From assembly GCA_043820875.1 (NCBI GenBank), contig JBDRDI010000034.1, forward strand, positions 16,569 to 80,568: DNA of 64,000 nt, in the 5' to 3' direction. Positions 7,776 through 14,799 of the stretch are shown in pieces. How positions within the stretch are numbered: position 1 is the stretch's first letter; each line of letters begins with the position of its first letter. Position numbers and translations under genes: made by a program. Under the pieces are notes generated by a model. It searched no databases, was not told the origin of the DNA, and was given only the letters and a program-made list of their open reading frames with translations. Origin of the DNA: JBDRDI01 sp043820875. GTDB taxonomy: Bacteria; Patescibacteriota; Patescibacteriia; Patescibacteriales; UBA12075.

Positions 7776-7804
7776 ATGACAAAACAAAAAAAATTTGTTA
7801 TAAT
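7776..7804 (+). promoter_or_regulatory. Strong promoter before the Lys/Ala-rich peptide gene
   Basis: ATGACA (-35, 7776-7781) and a perfect TATAAT (-10, 7799-7804) are 17 bases apart. Transcription should start near 7811, about 65 bases before the small open frame at 7876. Confidence 0.65.
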
Positions 7805-7875
7805 TTAATATAGTGGATAAGTACATACTAAAATTAGTAAGGCAATTTATAGCTTTACTATTTAAAATATTTTTT

Positions 7876-7932
7876 ATGGTTGCAAAAAAGAAAGCTGCAA
7901 AGAAGAAAGCCGCAAAGAAGAAAAAAAAATAG
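7876..7932 (+). CDS. 18-residue Lys/Ala-rich peptide
   Basis: The frame encodes MVAKKKAAKKKAAKKKKK, 18 residues made only of Lys and Ala after Met-Val. It looks like the tail of a histone-H1-like or AlgP-type DNA-binding protein, standing alone. It has its own consensus promoter (7776-7804) and is followed 16 bases later by a strong terminator, so the transcript is a dedicated one of about 180 bases. The pattern of mixed AAA/AAG and GCA/GCT/GCC codons argues for selection on the peptide rather than a simple DNA repeat. The transcript could instead be a regulatory RNA. Function is unknown; nucleic-acid binding is an inference from charge. Confidence 0.55.
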   Translation: MVAKKKAAKKKAAKKKKK

Positions 7933-7948
7933 CGGTTAATTCTTTCAC

Positions 7949-7990
7949 AAATCAAAAGCGCTGAATTATATTTGGCGCTTTTGATTTATT
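7949..7990 (+). terminator. Rho-independent terminator, possibly bidirectional
   Basis: A perfect 13-base inverted repeat, AAATCAAAAGCGC (7949-7961) and its complement (7975-7987), encloses a 13-base loop. Confidence 0.8.
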
Positions 7991-8033
7991 CAAATGCAAA
8001 ACCTTCGGATTGAGCAGGGGCTTTTTTAAAATA

Positions 8034-8048
8034 TGTTATACTATAACA
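8034..8048. promoter_or_regulatory. Perfect palindrome at the start of the next gene
   Basis: TGTTATA-C-TATAACA is a perfect 7+1+7 palindrome ending one base before the ATG at 8050. It includes a TATACT -10-like element (8037-8042), so the mRNA may be almost leaderless, with the palindrome acting as an operator or part of the promoter. Confidence 0.45.
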
Positions 8049-8049
8049 C

Positions 8050-8352
8050 ATGGGTTATTTATACAAAACAACCGAATTGCCGGATAAAACCATTATAGAA
8101 ATGAGAACAAAAAATGTTTATATTTTTTCTGCGCTTGTTTTTTTGTCATTAATTCCGGCAATCTTTATAGTCACGACTTATTTTCCCAATGACGTAAATC
8201 TTTTTAGAATTTATTATGTGTCGTTAATAATTATCATTTATGCGATTCTTGATGGCAAAGCATTTTGGAAAATATTATTTCAAAAACATAAAACCCATGA
8301 AGGCTCGGTGTTTAGTTTTAAAAATCCTATTAAATATATAATAAAAAAATAA
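8050..8352 (+). CDS. Small membrane protein, unknown
   Basis: 100 residues with two predicted membrane helices (about 23-46 and 56-77) and a short basic C-terminal tail. The N terminus starts with a charged amphipathic segment (LYKTTELPDKTIIEMRTKN). No family is recognised. It lies 4 bases upstream of another two-helix membrane protein and shares its terminator, so the two are an operon. No Shine-Dalgarno sequence precedes the ATG. Confidence 0.65.
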   Translation: MGYLYKTTELPDKTIIEMRTKNVYIFSALVFLSLIPAIFIVTTYFPNDVNLFRIYYVSLIIIIYAILDGKAFWKILFQKHKTHEGSVFSFKNPIKYIIKK

Positions 8353-8356
8353 TATC

Positions 8357-8560
8357 ATGAAAAACAACAAATCATTATTTTTAAAAATAAAATGGTGGCA
8401 CACATTGGTAATTGCTTTAATTTTTGCTGTTGCCTATATCAGCGTAGATGATAACAACATTGTTTCTGATAATGTGCAAAGTACTTTCTATATCATATTT
8501 TGGCTGAGCATTCTGTCCACCATTGTTTTGGCAAGCAGAAGAAAAAAAATAAAAAATTAA
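8357..8560 (+). CDS. Small membrane protein, unknown
   Basis: 67 residues with two hydrophobic helices (about 14-30 and 41-58) linked by a short acidic loop (VDDNNIVSDN), and basic ends. It resembles many anonymous small membrane proteins of reduced genomes and has no recognisable catalytic residues. It follows the 8050 gene directly and ends 10 bases before a strong terminator. Confidence 0.6.
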   Translation: MKNNKSLFLKIKWWHTLVIALIFAVAYISVDDNNIVSDNVQSTFYIIFWLSILSTIVLASRRKKIKN

Positions 8561-8568
8561 GACAAAAA

Positions 8569-8607
8569 AGGCCCGCCAGCTATATTCAACCGGCGGGATT
8601 TTTTTTG
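8569..8607 (+). terminator. Rho-independent terminator
   Basis: GC-rich stem CCCGCC (8572-8577) / GGCGGG (8592-8597) followed by a T-tract from 8599. Confidence 0.85.
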
Positions 8608-8655
8608 AGATAGGCAGAATCTGCCCATGGAAATATTAACGCGCTAAAAAAATAG

Positions 8656-8877
8656 TCACAATATCTCCATTTTTTGCATTGCCACGTTTTCGCAGTAAGG
8701 ACACAACAACGATATTTCTTTTATTTTTGGCGTCAGAAATTTTTTTTCTTGACGTAGATAAAACGATCTAGAGAAGATTGCCCCGCACTTCGGACATTTT
8801 TTAGGCTTTTTTGTCCAGAAGTTTATCAAAACAATCACAAAAAATATTAACGCTCCGAAAATATAAAGAACATGCAT
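8656..8877 (-). CDS. Membrane-anchored zinc-ribbon protein
   Basis: 73 residues: one N-terminal membrane helix (about 3-21) followed by a cytoplasmic zinc ribbon with CPKCG (about 33-37) and CPYC (about 59-62). Two CxxC knuckles 20-odd residues apart are typical of small zinc-binding adaptors. No partner can be named. A promoter on the minus strand fits: TTGACA (complement of 8940-8945) with a TATTAT -10 16 bases away. It is convergent with the 8357 gene. Confidence 0.68.
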   Translation of the reverse strand: MHVLYIFGALIFFVIVLINFWTKKPKKCPKCGAIFSRSFYLRQEKKFLTPKIKEISLLCPYCENVAMQKMEIL

Positions 8878-9002
8878 GTTTCAAACCCCCTCGTGAATCT
8901 TGAGTAATAGTGTTTGTATAATAACAAAAATAAACAGTTTGTCAAGTTAAAGCCTTGTTTGCTGGCGTGCGCAACGTTATTATAGTAAGATGGTAATATA
9001 AT

Positions 9003-9584
9003 ATGATAGAAATTTTTATACATTATTTAACAATATGGCGGCCGCTGGGATATGCCTTGGTGTTTTTCAGCATGATGTTTGAGGGCGATCTTACTCTTTT
9101 GGTTATTTCTTTTTTGGCCAGAATGAAATTTTTTGATTTTTTTGACGTGGTCGGTTTTGTTTTTGCCGGAACGGTTGTTGGTGATTGTTTTTGGTTTTGG
9201 TTGGGCAGAAAGGGGAGTGTTTCTCAAATGACGGTGGTTAAGTGGCTTTTTGAAAAAGTGAAGTTTATAAATATTGATTTTGAAAATTATTTTTTTATTA
9301 AATTATTTTTTTCAAAATTTATGTATGGCACGCACCATATTGCGGTGGCGACTGTCGGCGCTTCAAAAATTTCTTTTAAAAAATATATATTAAATGAATT
9401 ACCGGCAGTCGCGCTTTGGATGACAATAATCGGCGGATTCGGATATTTTTTAGCTTTTTCATATCAATATATTTGGCAACGGTTGAAATACGTTGAGATT
9501 ATTTTGTTTTTGGTGATTTTTATATATTTTATAGCTAATAAAATTTATCAGAAATTTTTCAGAGATAACAAAAACCGCCCATAG
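9003..9584 (+). CDS. DedA/SNARE-associated-type membrane protein
   Basis: A 193-residue integral membrane protein of the DedA family, thought to scramble or flip phospholipid carriers and help maintain envelope homeostasis. The family pattern is visible: MMFEGDLTLLVISFLARM near the N terminus, GTVVGDCFWFWLGRKG (about residues 57-72) and the FSKFMYGTHHIAVATVGAS block (about 102-120) that corresponds to the usual F-x-R-x-x-P-G-x-R segment, here with Lys instead of Arg and without the proline. Four or five hydrophobic helices are predicted. The stop codon lies in the loop of the terminator hairpin, so coding sequence and terminator overlap. Confidence 0.8.
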   Translation: MIEIFIHYLTIWRPLGYALVFFSMMFEGDLTLLVISFLARMKFFDFFDVVGFVFAGTVVGDCFWFWLGRKGSVSQMTVVKWLFEKVKFINIDFENYFFIKLFFSKFMYGTHHIAVATVGASKISFKKYILNELPAVALWMTIIGGFGYFLAFSYQYIWQRLKYVEIILFLVIFIYFIANKIYQKFFRDNKNRP

Positions 9585-9594
9585 GGCGGTTTTT
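9570..9594 (+). terminator. Terminator overlapping the end of the DedA gene
   Basis: AAAACCGCCC-ATA-GGGCGGTTTT is a perfect hairpin; the TAG stop of the upstream gene (9582-9584) sits at the loop edge. Confidence 0.85.
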
Positions 9595-9650
9595 GATTGA
9601 GAAATATATTAAATTGATAATGAATTATCTAGATAATATGACTTCTTAGC

Positions 9651-9815
9651 TTAGAAACGTCTCGGACGATTCTGCATTTTTTGCCTGTGGCAATCTCTGC
9701 AAAAAAGAGGTCTGTCTCCGCTGGGTTCAAACGGGAGTTCGGTGATTTCCGCTCCGCATTGAGAACATGTCCAGCTGCCTTTAAACATCTGGCGATCATC
9801 ATTTTGATTTTCCAT
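9651..9815 (-). CDS. Short zinc-ribbon protein
   Basis: 54 residues with the pattern WTCSQCGAEITELPFEP (about 15-31) then LFCRDCHRQK (about 38-47), a two-knuckle zinc ribbon of a kind often found as small stand-alone proteins and thought to bind nucleic acid. The reading frame is open further upstream, but ATG 9815 is chosen because a consensus promoter on the minus strand (TTGACA 9901-9906, TATACT 9878-9883, 17-base spacer) would start the RNA near 9871, downstream of the longer start. The C terminus NRPRRF is basic. Confidence 0.7.
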   Translation of the reverse strand: MENQNDDRQMFKGSWTCSQCGAEITELPFEPSGDRPLFCRDCHRQKMQNRPRRF

Positions 9816-9877
9816 TTTGATTGGATTGTACTTACGCGCATAAAAATGCTCGTAAATAATTATTGAATTATACATAC

Positions 9878-9906
9878 AGTATAGCAGTTGGCACATCTTT
9901 TGTCAA
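9878..9906 (-). promoter_or_regulatory. Consensus promoter of the zinc-ribbon gene
   Basis: On the minus strand TTGACA (9901-9906) and TATACT (9878-9883) are separated by exactly 17 bases. Confidence 0.75.
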
Positions 9907-9979
9907 TAGCTGCGAATATTTCCGATAAATTATGAAGTGGTGTATAATAAATATATGCTTAATTATTAAAAGTTATTTT

Positions 9980-10501
9980 ATGAAAATTTTTGTTTGCCAA
10001 ATATGTGGCGAGGTGTATATTGGGAGAGAAACGCCGCATTCTTGTCCTTTTTGTGGGGTGAGAAAAGAGAATTTACGCATGGCCGACGGGTGGGAAGACA
10101 GAAACAATGTCAGCTTGAACGAAGTTGATGAAAAAAACGTTAAAGACGCGCTTGCTTTGGAAATGTCCAATACTGCTTTTTATCAGCAGGCTTCAAAAAA
10201 ATTATCCAATCAAGAAGCGGTTTTAATGTTTAAGGGTCTTTTTAAGGTGGAACGAGAACACGCCAGTATTTATAAAAAATTATTAAAACTGGAAGAAACG
10301 CCAATGCTGACAGAAGATTGTCCTGATAGCGCGAGAGAATGCGCTCTGGAATCTTCAAAAAGAGAAAAAAGAGCAGTGGAATTTTATGCGCAAGCCGCGG
10401 CTGTGGCGGAAAACAGCCGAGTGAAAGAAGTTTTTACGGAAATTATGAAAGTGGAAAGTGATCACGTGGCGCTGGACGAGGAAATGATAAAAAAGTTTTA
10501 A
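9980..10501 (+). CDS. Rubrerythrin-family protein
   Basis: A 173-residue non-haem iron protein expected to reduce hydrogen peroxide. A rubredoxin-like CQICG / CPFCG ribbon lies at the N terminus (residues 5-25), followed by a ferritin-like four-helix domain with glutamate and E-x-x-H ligands (ALEMSNTAFYQQA, EREHASIYKK, ESDHVALDEE). The ribbon-first order is that of reverse rubrerythrins. An upstream ATG at 9932 gives 16 more residues, but MKIFVCQICG is a natural start and a TATAAT -10 (9943-9948) lies before it. The superoxide reductase gene follows 27 bases later, so the two make a coupled superoxide-then-peroxide detoxification pair, suggesting an anaerobic or microaerobic host. Confidence 0.88.
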   Translation: MKIFVCQICGEVYIGRETPHSCPFCGVRKENLRMADGWEDRNNVSLNEVDEKNVKDALALEMSNTAFYQQASKKLSNQEAVLMFKGLFKVEREHASIYKKLLKLEETPMLTEDCPDSARECALESSKREKRAVEFYAQAAAVAENSRVKEVFTEIMKVESDHVALDEEMIKKF

Positions 10502-10528
10502 CATAATTTAAATCTATAAAAATATTAT

Positions 10529-10936
10529 ATGACTACAAAAAATCAAATTTATAAATGCATGGTTTGTGGAAATATCACAGAAGTTTTACACGTTGGCGTC
10601 GGAGAATTGGTTTGTTGCGGACAGCCAATGACTCTGCAATCAGAAAAAATAAATGACGAGGGTCAAGAAAAACATTTGCCGGTCGTGGAAAGTATGCCTC
10701 AAGATGTTTGTCGAGGAGGAGACGGATATATTGTAAAGATTGGCGCGGACGCGCATCCGATGGATGAAGATCATCATATTGAATGGGTGGAAATAAAAAC
10801 CAAAGGAGGCAAGGTCGGCAAAAGATATTTGCAACCGGACGAAAAACCGGAAACAGAATTTCACACCCGAGAAGATGTTCTGCAATTTCGTGCTTATTGC
10901 AACGTGCATGGGTTGTGGAAGAAAGCTGTTAAATAA
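10529..10936 (+). CDS. dfx: Superoxide reductase (desulfoferrodoxin)
   Basis: Reduces superoxide to hydrogen peroxide without producing oxygen. 135 residues in the two-centre form: an N-terminal desulforedoxin FeCys4 site (CMVCGN at about 9-14, VCCGQPM at about 29-35), then the catalytic Fe(His4Cys) domain with KHLPVVE (about 48-54), HPMDEDHHIEWVE (about 75-87) and the closing CNVHGLWK (about 124-131) that supplies the last His and Cys ligands. The loop lysine of typical EKH sequences is kept. It is cotranscribed with the rubrerythrin gene, which would remove the peroxide formed. Confidence 0.93.
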   Translation: MTTKNQIYKCMVCGNITEVLHVGVGELVCCGQPMTLQSEKINDEGQEKHLPVVESMPQDVCRGGDGYIVKIGADAHPMDEDHHIEWVEIKTKGGKVGKRYLQPDEKPETEFHTREDVLQFRAYCNVHGLWKKAVK

Positions 10937-10947
10937 AATTTAATAAT

Positions 10948-10983
10948 ATGCCAGAATTGTCGGAAGTGGAAATAATTAAATAA
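10948..10983 (+). pseudogene. mutM: Remnant of the 5' end of a formamidopyrimidine-DNA glycosylase gene
   Basis: An 11-codon frame encodes MPELSEVEIIK and then stops. Fpg/MutM/Nei enzymes begin with the nearly invariant MPELPEVE, where Pro2 and Glu3 are catalytic, so this looks like the first 11 codons of such a gene whose remainder has been deleted, or a start region copied here. It lies between the superoxide reductase and ychF genes, 17 bases before ychF. A chance match is possible over so short a stretch, but eight of the first eleven residues fit. Confidence 0.45.
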
Positions 10984-10999
10984 ATAATTTTTATATTTT

Positions 11000-12067
11000 A
11001 TGCCTTTATCAATCGGTATTGTTGGCTTACCCAATGTTGGTAAGTCCACTTTATTTAACGTATTAACCAAGTCCAAGGCTGAAGCCGCGAATTATCCTTT
11101 TTGTACCATTGATCCCAATGTCGGCGTGGTAAAAGTTCCGGATGAACGCCTTGCAAAAATTGCGGCTGTTTCTCATCCGGCAAAAATAATTCCAACAGCC
11201 ATAGATTTTGTGGATATTGCCGGGTTGGTTAAAGGCGCTCACGAAGGAGAAGGGCTTGGGAATAAGTTTTTGGCAAATATCCGCGAGTGTGACGCGATTT
11301 GTGAAGTGGTGCGAAATTTTGAAGACGGGAACATCATTCACGTTGCCGGAAAAATTGATCCGGAAAGTGACCGAGAAACAATTGGACTGGAACTTATTTT
11401 TGCTGACATGCAAACAGTCGGAAAACGATTGGACAAGACGATGAAGACGGTTAGGAGTGGCGATAAGGAAACATCTAAGCAAAAAGAGATTCTAGAAAAA
11501 ATAAAAACGTTTTTGGAAGAAGGGCACCCTGTACGCGAAATGGAAGCAAATTCGGAGCAAGAAGAAAAAGAAATAATAAAAAGTTTTCAGCTTTTGACGT
11601 CAAAGCCGATTATTTATGTTTTAAATATTAACGAGCATTCGGCGTCTCTGGCGAGCGAGTGGCAGAATGAAACGGTGCGAATGAATATAAAAATAGAAGA
11701 AGAAATTGCCAATTTGCCGGAAGATGAGCGTGCGGAATATGTGAAAGAGCTTGGTCTTGAAGAAAGCGGGACAGACAAACTCATCAAAGCTTCATACAAA
11801 CTTCTCGGTCTCATTACTTTTTTTACGACCGGTACGGACGAAACCAGAGCTTGGACTTGTCAGCAAGGAGACACGGCGCCGATGGCAGCCGGTAAAATTC
11901 ATACTGATTTTGAAAAAGGATTTATTCGCGCTGAAGTGATTGATTGGAAAAAATTCATTGAAACCGGCGGAGAGCAAGTCGCTCGCGAAAAAGGACTCTT
12001 AAGAATTGAAGGGAAAAGTTATTTTGTTCAAGATGGAGATATCTGCAATTTTTTGGTTAATAAGTAA
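11000..12067 (+). CDS. ychF: Ribosome-binding ATPase/GTPase YchF (OLA1 family)
   Basis: A 355-residue Obg-family P-loop protein, close to the usual 363. It binds ribosomes and prefers ATP. Visible are G1 GLPNVGKST (about 8-16), the YchF-specific ANYPFCTIDPNVGVV (about 31-45), G3 DIAGLVKGAHEGEGLGNKFL (about 68-87), the N-x-x-E at NINE near residue 210 that replaces the NKxD G4 motif, and a C-terminal TGS domain (ITFFTTG, ARAWTCQQGDTAP, FEKGFIRAEV). It is one of the most conserved bacterial proteins. The upstream 60 bases are short and AT-rich, with no strong ribosome-binding site. Confidence 0.96.
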   Translation: MPLSIGIVGLPNVGKSTLFNVLTKSKAEAANYPFCTIDPNVGVVKVPDERLAKIAAVSHPAKIIPTAIDFVDIAGLVKGAHEGEGLGNKFLANIRECDAICEVVRNFEDGNIIHVAGKIDPESDRETIGLELIFADMQTVGKRLDKTMKTVRSGDKETSKQKEILEKIKTFLEEGHPVREMEANSEQEEKEIIKSFQLLTSKPIIYVLNINEHSASLASEWQNETVRMNIKIEEEIANLPEDERAEYVKELGLEESGTDKLIKASYKLLGLITFFTTGTDETRAWTCQQGDTAPMAAGKIHTDFEKGFIRAEVIDWKKFIETGGEQVAREKGLLRIEGKSYFVQDGDICNFLVNK

Positions 12068-12121
12068 AAAAAGAAACAAACTATTGACAATTTTTTAAAA
12101 ATAGTTTAATGTTTATAAACT

Positions 12122-12211
12122 GACATAGTGTGAAAGGTCCGTTTCTGAATTCCCATGGTCCTCCAGTGTGCGCAAAGCTCTTTCTTTTTCACACTATGTC
12201 GGTCTTTTTTT
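12122..12211 (+). ncRNA. Hairpin RNA candidate or ychF terminator, first of a tandem pair
   Basis: A 14-base perfect inverted repeat (GACATAGTGTGAAA at 12122-12135, complement at 12187-12200) closes a 51-base interior and is followed by a T-tract at 12204-12210. A TTGACA element at 12084-12089 with TTTAAT at 12105-12110 could be its promoter. The interior includes CCATGGTCCTCC, a C-rich stretch complementary to Shine-Dalgarno sequences. The element would also terminate ychF transcription. It is too long for an ordinary terminator. Confidence 0.5.
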
Positions 12212-12251
12212 ATTCAAATTGACAATTTACATATAATATTTTAAGATAATT

Positions 12252-12359
12252 ATGGCTGGCACGGTGAGGTAAATTGTGCCGGACACCTGCCATTGGCAAT
12301 GGGTCTCCCGGGCCGAGCGAATTTTCGTTTATTTCCTCATTTTGTGCCGTGCCGGCCAT
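12252..12359 (+). ncRNA. Second long hairpin, leader of the 12401 gene
   Basis: ATGGCTGGCACGG (12252-12264) pairs with 12347-12359 through one G-U pair, and TGAGG (12265-12269) pairs with 12335-12339 across a bulge. An internal CCATTG/CAATGG hairpin is also present. The interior ATGGGTCTCCCGGG resembles the ATGGTCCTCC segment of the preceding hairpin. There is no T-tract, so it is more likely a 5' leader structure of the gene at 12401 than a terminator. TATAAT at 12232-12237 may be the -10 box. Confidence 0.45.
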
Positions 12360-12400
12360 TAATTTAAAATATATAACCTCGTTCTTTAAAAGGAGAAAGT

Positions 12401-12760
12401 ATGAGAGAAAATTCTCTTGATTTGATTATAACGTTAAGAGAAAAGATAAGCATTTTATTGTTTATGGAATCTGACTTCAGAGCAAAATCCGTGGATGGAG
12501 CAATAGATCGTTATATAAATTTATTTAGTAATCCAGACGCACAAGGAATAAGAGATTTATATAAGCATATCATGTGTCAAGCATATTATATTGTATTAAC
12601 AATGTTTTATATGGACTCTCCCGACGGTGATGATTTGAGGCGCGAAATAAGACACATTCTGGATTTGATAAGCGCGGCAAAAATAAAAAGCGACGTTGTG
12701 ATGGAATTGTCGCCCTCTCTCGTCGTGTATGATTATTTACGTTATACATTATTTGCTTGA
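12401..12760 (+). CDS. Unknown 119-residue protein with strong ribosome-binding site
   Basis: No family recognised. The protein looks all-helical with hydrophobic patches (ITLREKISILLFM, QAYYIVLTMFYM) and no membrane helix long enough to be certain. An AAAGGAGAAAG ribosome-binding site 4-5 bases before the ATG is unusually good for this genome, and an upstream CTTTAAAAGGAG string resembles the one before the unknown gene at 21716. The long leader hairpin suggests post-transcriptional control. A clear terminator follows. Confidence 0.65.
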   Translation: MRENSLDLIITLREKISILLFMESDFRAKSVDGAIDRYINLFSNPDAQGIRDLYKHIMCQAYYIVLTMFYMDSPDGDDLRREIRHILDLISAAKIKSDVVMELSPSLVVYDYLRYTLFA

Positions 12761-12784
12761 TTACATATTGTGAAGCAAGATTCA

Positions 12785-12818
12785 GCCCGAGAACGATAAT
12801 GTTCGTCGGGCTTTTTTA
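12785..12818 (+). terminator. Rho-independent terminator
   Basis: GCCCGAGAAC (12785-12794) pairs with GTTCGTCGGGC (12801-12811) with one bulged base, followed by T6. It serves the 12401 gene and faces the convergent methyltransferase gene. Confidence 0.82.
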
Positions 12819-12827
12819 TTATTTTTA

Positions 12828-13994
12828 TTATTGCATCAGCACAATTTCTCTCCAAACTTTTTGTCTGGGACGTCCATAAACAATTGTGTTGCGCGCGGTG
12901 AGCACGATATTTTTTGAATTGAGAAGAGAGTCGGGAACTGAGTTTATAATTTTAAATCCGTTTAAGTCCGGATTGATAAAATATTTATTAAAAAATACGG
13001 GAAAAATTATTGCGATTCGCCCATTGTTTTTTATTATTTTTTTAAATTCTTTTAAGGCGCGAGAATATAAAATTTCCAATTCTTTGATTTGTTTTTGTAA
13101 ATCAACTTTTCCTCTTTGCTGACCAAGGTATGGCTCAGTCACGATAATATCAACCGAATTTGGCTTAAGCTTTCTTGAAATTTCAGTCGCGTTGATATTA
13201 AATAATTGTAAATGTATTTTTTTCAAATTCGTAGTGTCGGAATTTTGTTTAATCCATTCTATATTTTTTTTCGTATCGCTGATTGCTTTTTCAGAAATAT
13301 CCGAACCGATTAAATTTTCAAACCCCGCGAGCAGAGCCTCGGTAAGAATCGTTCCTGAGCCGCAAAATGGATCAAGTAAGATTTTGTTTTTTAAATCAGC
13401 GCCGGATAAATTAATCATAATTTGAGCAAGTTTTGGCGGCAACATGCCGGATCTGTCATCACGAGCAGGACGGCCGTAATCTCTTTTTGATAATTCTTTG
13501 AATGGCTGGACTGCCGATGTTTTACCAATTAATAATTTATAGCCGTCTTCAATCAAAACAATTTCAGCTCCACTTGATGTTAATTTATTTTGTTCAACCA
13601 CCACGCTTGATAATGTTTTTTCTTTGCTAATAACCCATCTGCAACTTATATTATTTTCGCGCAAATATTTTTTTACTTCCATGGCAATGGATTTGAAATT
13701 AAATTTTTTATGACCATAATAAGAAAATCCAAATTTAAATTTTCCATTTTTTGGATCCAGTAATTTAATGACTTCTTTTATTATTTCATTTTTGTTTTCA
13801 GCGCTTGTTTTGCTTTCAATTTTACCGATTTTAATTACCCCGCCCATTTTTTTGATTGAATCTTTGGCATTGATTTTATTTTCTGTTTCAATAATATAAA
13901 CAGTATCCAAAATTTTCCCGCTCATGCCAAAGACGGCAGATATTTCAGCGACAGACAAGGTCGGGTTGTTTCCGAGTGTAAAAAAGTATTGCAT
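12828..13994 (-). CDS. THUMP-domain RNA methyltransferase (Trm11/Trm14/UPF0020 type)
   Basis: A 388-residue SAM-dependent methyltransferase, probably making N2-methylguanosine in tRNA or rRNA. The N-terminal half (about 1-165) is a THUMP-like RNA-binding region; the Rossmann part has motif I DPFCGSGTILTEALLAG (about 210-226) and the catalytic motif IV TEPYLGQQRG (about 288-297), where the usual D/N-P-P-Y is replaced by E-P-Y. The RDYGRPARDDRSGMLPPKLAQIMINL segment before motif I is typical of the family. The exact target base cannot be told. It is a lone minus-strand gene. Confidence 0.82.
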   Translation of the reverse strand: MQYFFTLGNNPTLSVAEISAVFGMSGKILDTVYIIETENKINAKDSIKKMGGVIKIGKIESKTSAENKNEIIKEVIKLLDPKNGKFKFGFSYYGHKKFNFKSIAMEVKKYLRENNISCRWVISKEKTLSSVVVEQNKLTSSGAEIVLIEDGYKLLIGKTSAVQPFKELSKRDYGRPARDDRSGMLPPKLAQIMINLSGADLKNKILLDPFCGSGTILTEALLAGFENLIGSDISEKAISDTKKNIEWIKQNSDTTNLKKIHLQLFNINATEISRKLKPNSVDIIVTEPYLGQQRGKVDLQKQIKELEILYSRALKEFKKIIKNNGRIAIIFPVFFNKYFINPDLNGFKIINSVPDSLLNSKNIVLTARNTIVYGRPRQKVWREIVLMQ

Positions 13995-14130
13995 AAAGGT
14001 TTGTAATCATTATACAAATAAGAAAATTAAAAGTCCAATACGCGCCTCTTGCCAAATTTTTTTTTGCATGCTAACATGAAAACACAGTTAAATATATTTT
14101 ACCTTTCCCATATTGTCTTTTAAAAGATAA

Positions 14131-14210
14131 TGGTTATTGAAAACAAAAAAATAACCAAAGGTATTCTCAAAATAAACTCCTAATGTTAGAGAATACTTGG
14201 GAGTTTTTTA
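14131..14210 (+). promoter_or_regulatory. Structured leader of the rpsF operon with competing hairpins
   Basis: Three perfect inverted repeats: TGGTTATT (14131-14138)/AATAACCA (14150-14157); GTATTCTC (14161-14168)/GAGAATAC (14189-14196); and AAACTCC (14174-14180)/GGAGTTT (14200-14206), the last followed by a T-run. The second and third interleave and cannot both form easily, which is the layout of an antiterminator and a terminator. In many bacteria this operon is autoregulated by S6-S18 binding to the leader; whether that holds here is inference. Confidence 0.6.
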
Positions 14211-14221
14211 TTTATAATATT

Positions 14222-14743
14222 ATGTCAAAAACGAAAAAATCAACAATTCCTCACTATGAGCTTTTGTATATTATTCCGAATAAATATACAGAAGAAGAAT
14301 TAAAGCCCATGATCGCAAAAATCCATAAAATGATTACGGATTGTGGCGGTGAAATTACTTTTAGCGAGGAGTGGGGAAACAAAAAGTTGGCTTATACAAT
14401 CAAAAAGTTCACCAACGGATATTATAATTTGGTTGAGTTTAATTTGGCCGGAGATAAAATTTCCAAAATTGACCGAGATTTGCGAATGTCAGGAGAAATA
14501 ATCAGGCACATGATTGTCTCCAGAGTTCTTAGAACCGAGGAAGAAATCCAAGAAGGAAAAAGAATTGAAAAAGAAAGACGAGATTCTGAAAAAATGAAAG
14601 CGGCTCAAGAAAAGCAGGAGGAAAAAAAGGTCGTAAAAAAAGTGGTAAAAAAAGAAGAAAAAGAAGAGGTGAAGAAAAAAGTTGACTTGAAAGATTTGGA
14701 CGAGAAGTTGGATAAGATTTTGGAGTCTGACGATTTATTATAA
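14222..14743 (+). CDS. rpsF: Ribosomal protein S6
   Basis: Small-subunit protein that pairs with S18 on the platform of 16S rRNA. The S6 fold is seen in YELLYIIPNKYTEEELKPMI (about 10-29), GGEITFSEEWGNKKLAYTIKKFTNGYYNLVEFNL (about 41-74) and the closing IIRHMIVSRV. ATG 14222 (MSKTKKSTIPHYELL) is chosen over an upstream ATG at 14183, because the latter would lie inside the leader hairpin. The 173-residue protein is longer than the usual 95-135 because of a Lys/Glu-rich tail (about 118-173), a common style in this genome. First gene of rpsF-ssb-rpsR. Confidence 0.95.
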   Translation: MSKTKKSTIPHYELLYIIPNKYTEEELKPMIAKIHKMITDCGGEITFSEEWGNKKLAYTIKKFTNGYYNLVEFNLAGDKISKIDRDLRMSGEIIRHMIVSRVLRTEEEIQEGKRIEKERRDSEKMKAAQEKQEEKKVVKKVVKKEEKEEVKKKVDLKDLDEKLDKILESDDLL

Positions 14744-14799
14744 TTTTAATTAATATCTTGATATTTGCATAAGGGGATCAAAGTCAAGAAAACAAAGTT

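Noticed and set aside
9816..9896. Upstream extension of the small zinc-ribbon gene
   Set aside because: The predicted transcription start lies downstream of the longer ATG, and the extra residues do not look like part of the domain.
12122..12211. Hairpin considered as SRP RNA (4.5S)
   Set aside because: The conserved GGAA-type tetraloop and symmetric loop sequence of SRP RNA are absent.
14183..14221. Longer rpsF reading frame starting inside the leader
   Set aside because: It would overlap the attenuator hairpin, and S6 proteins start near MSKTKK-like sequences, not at this extension.
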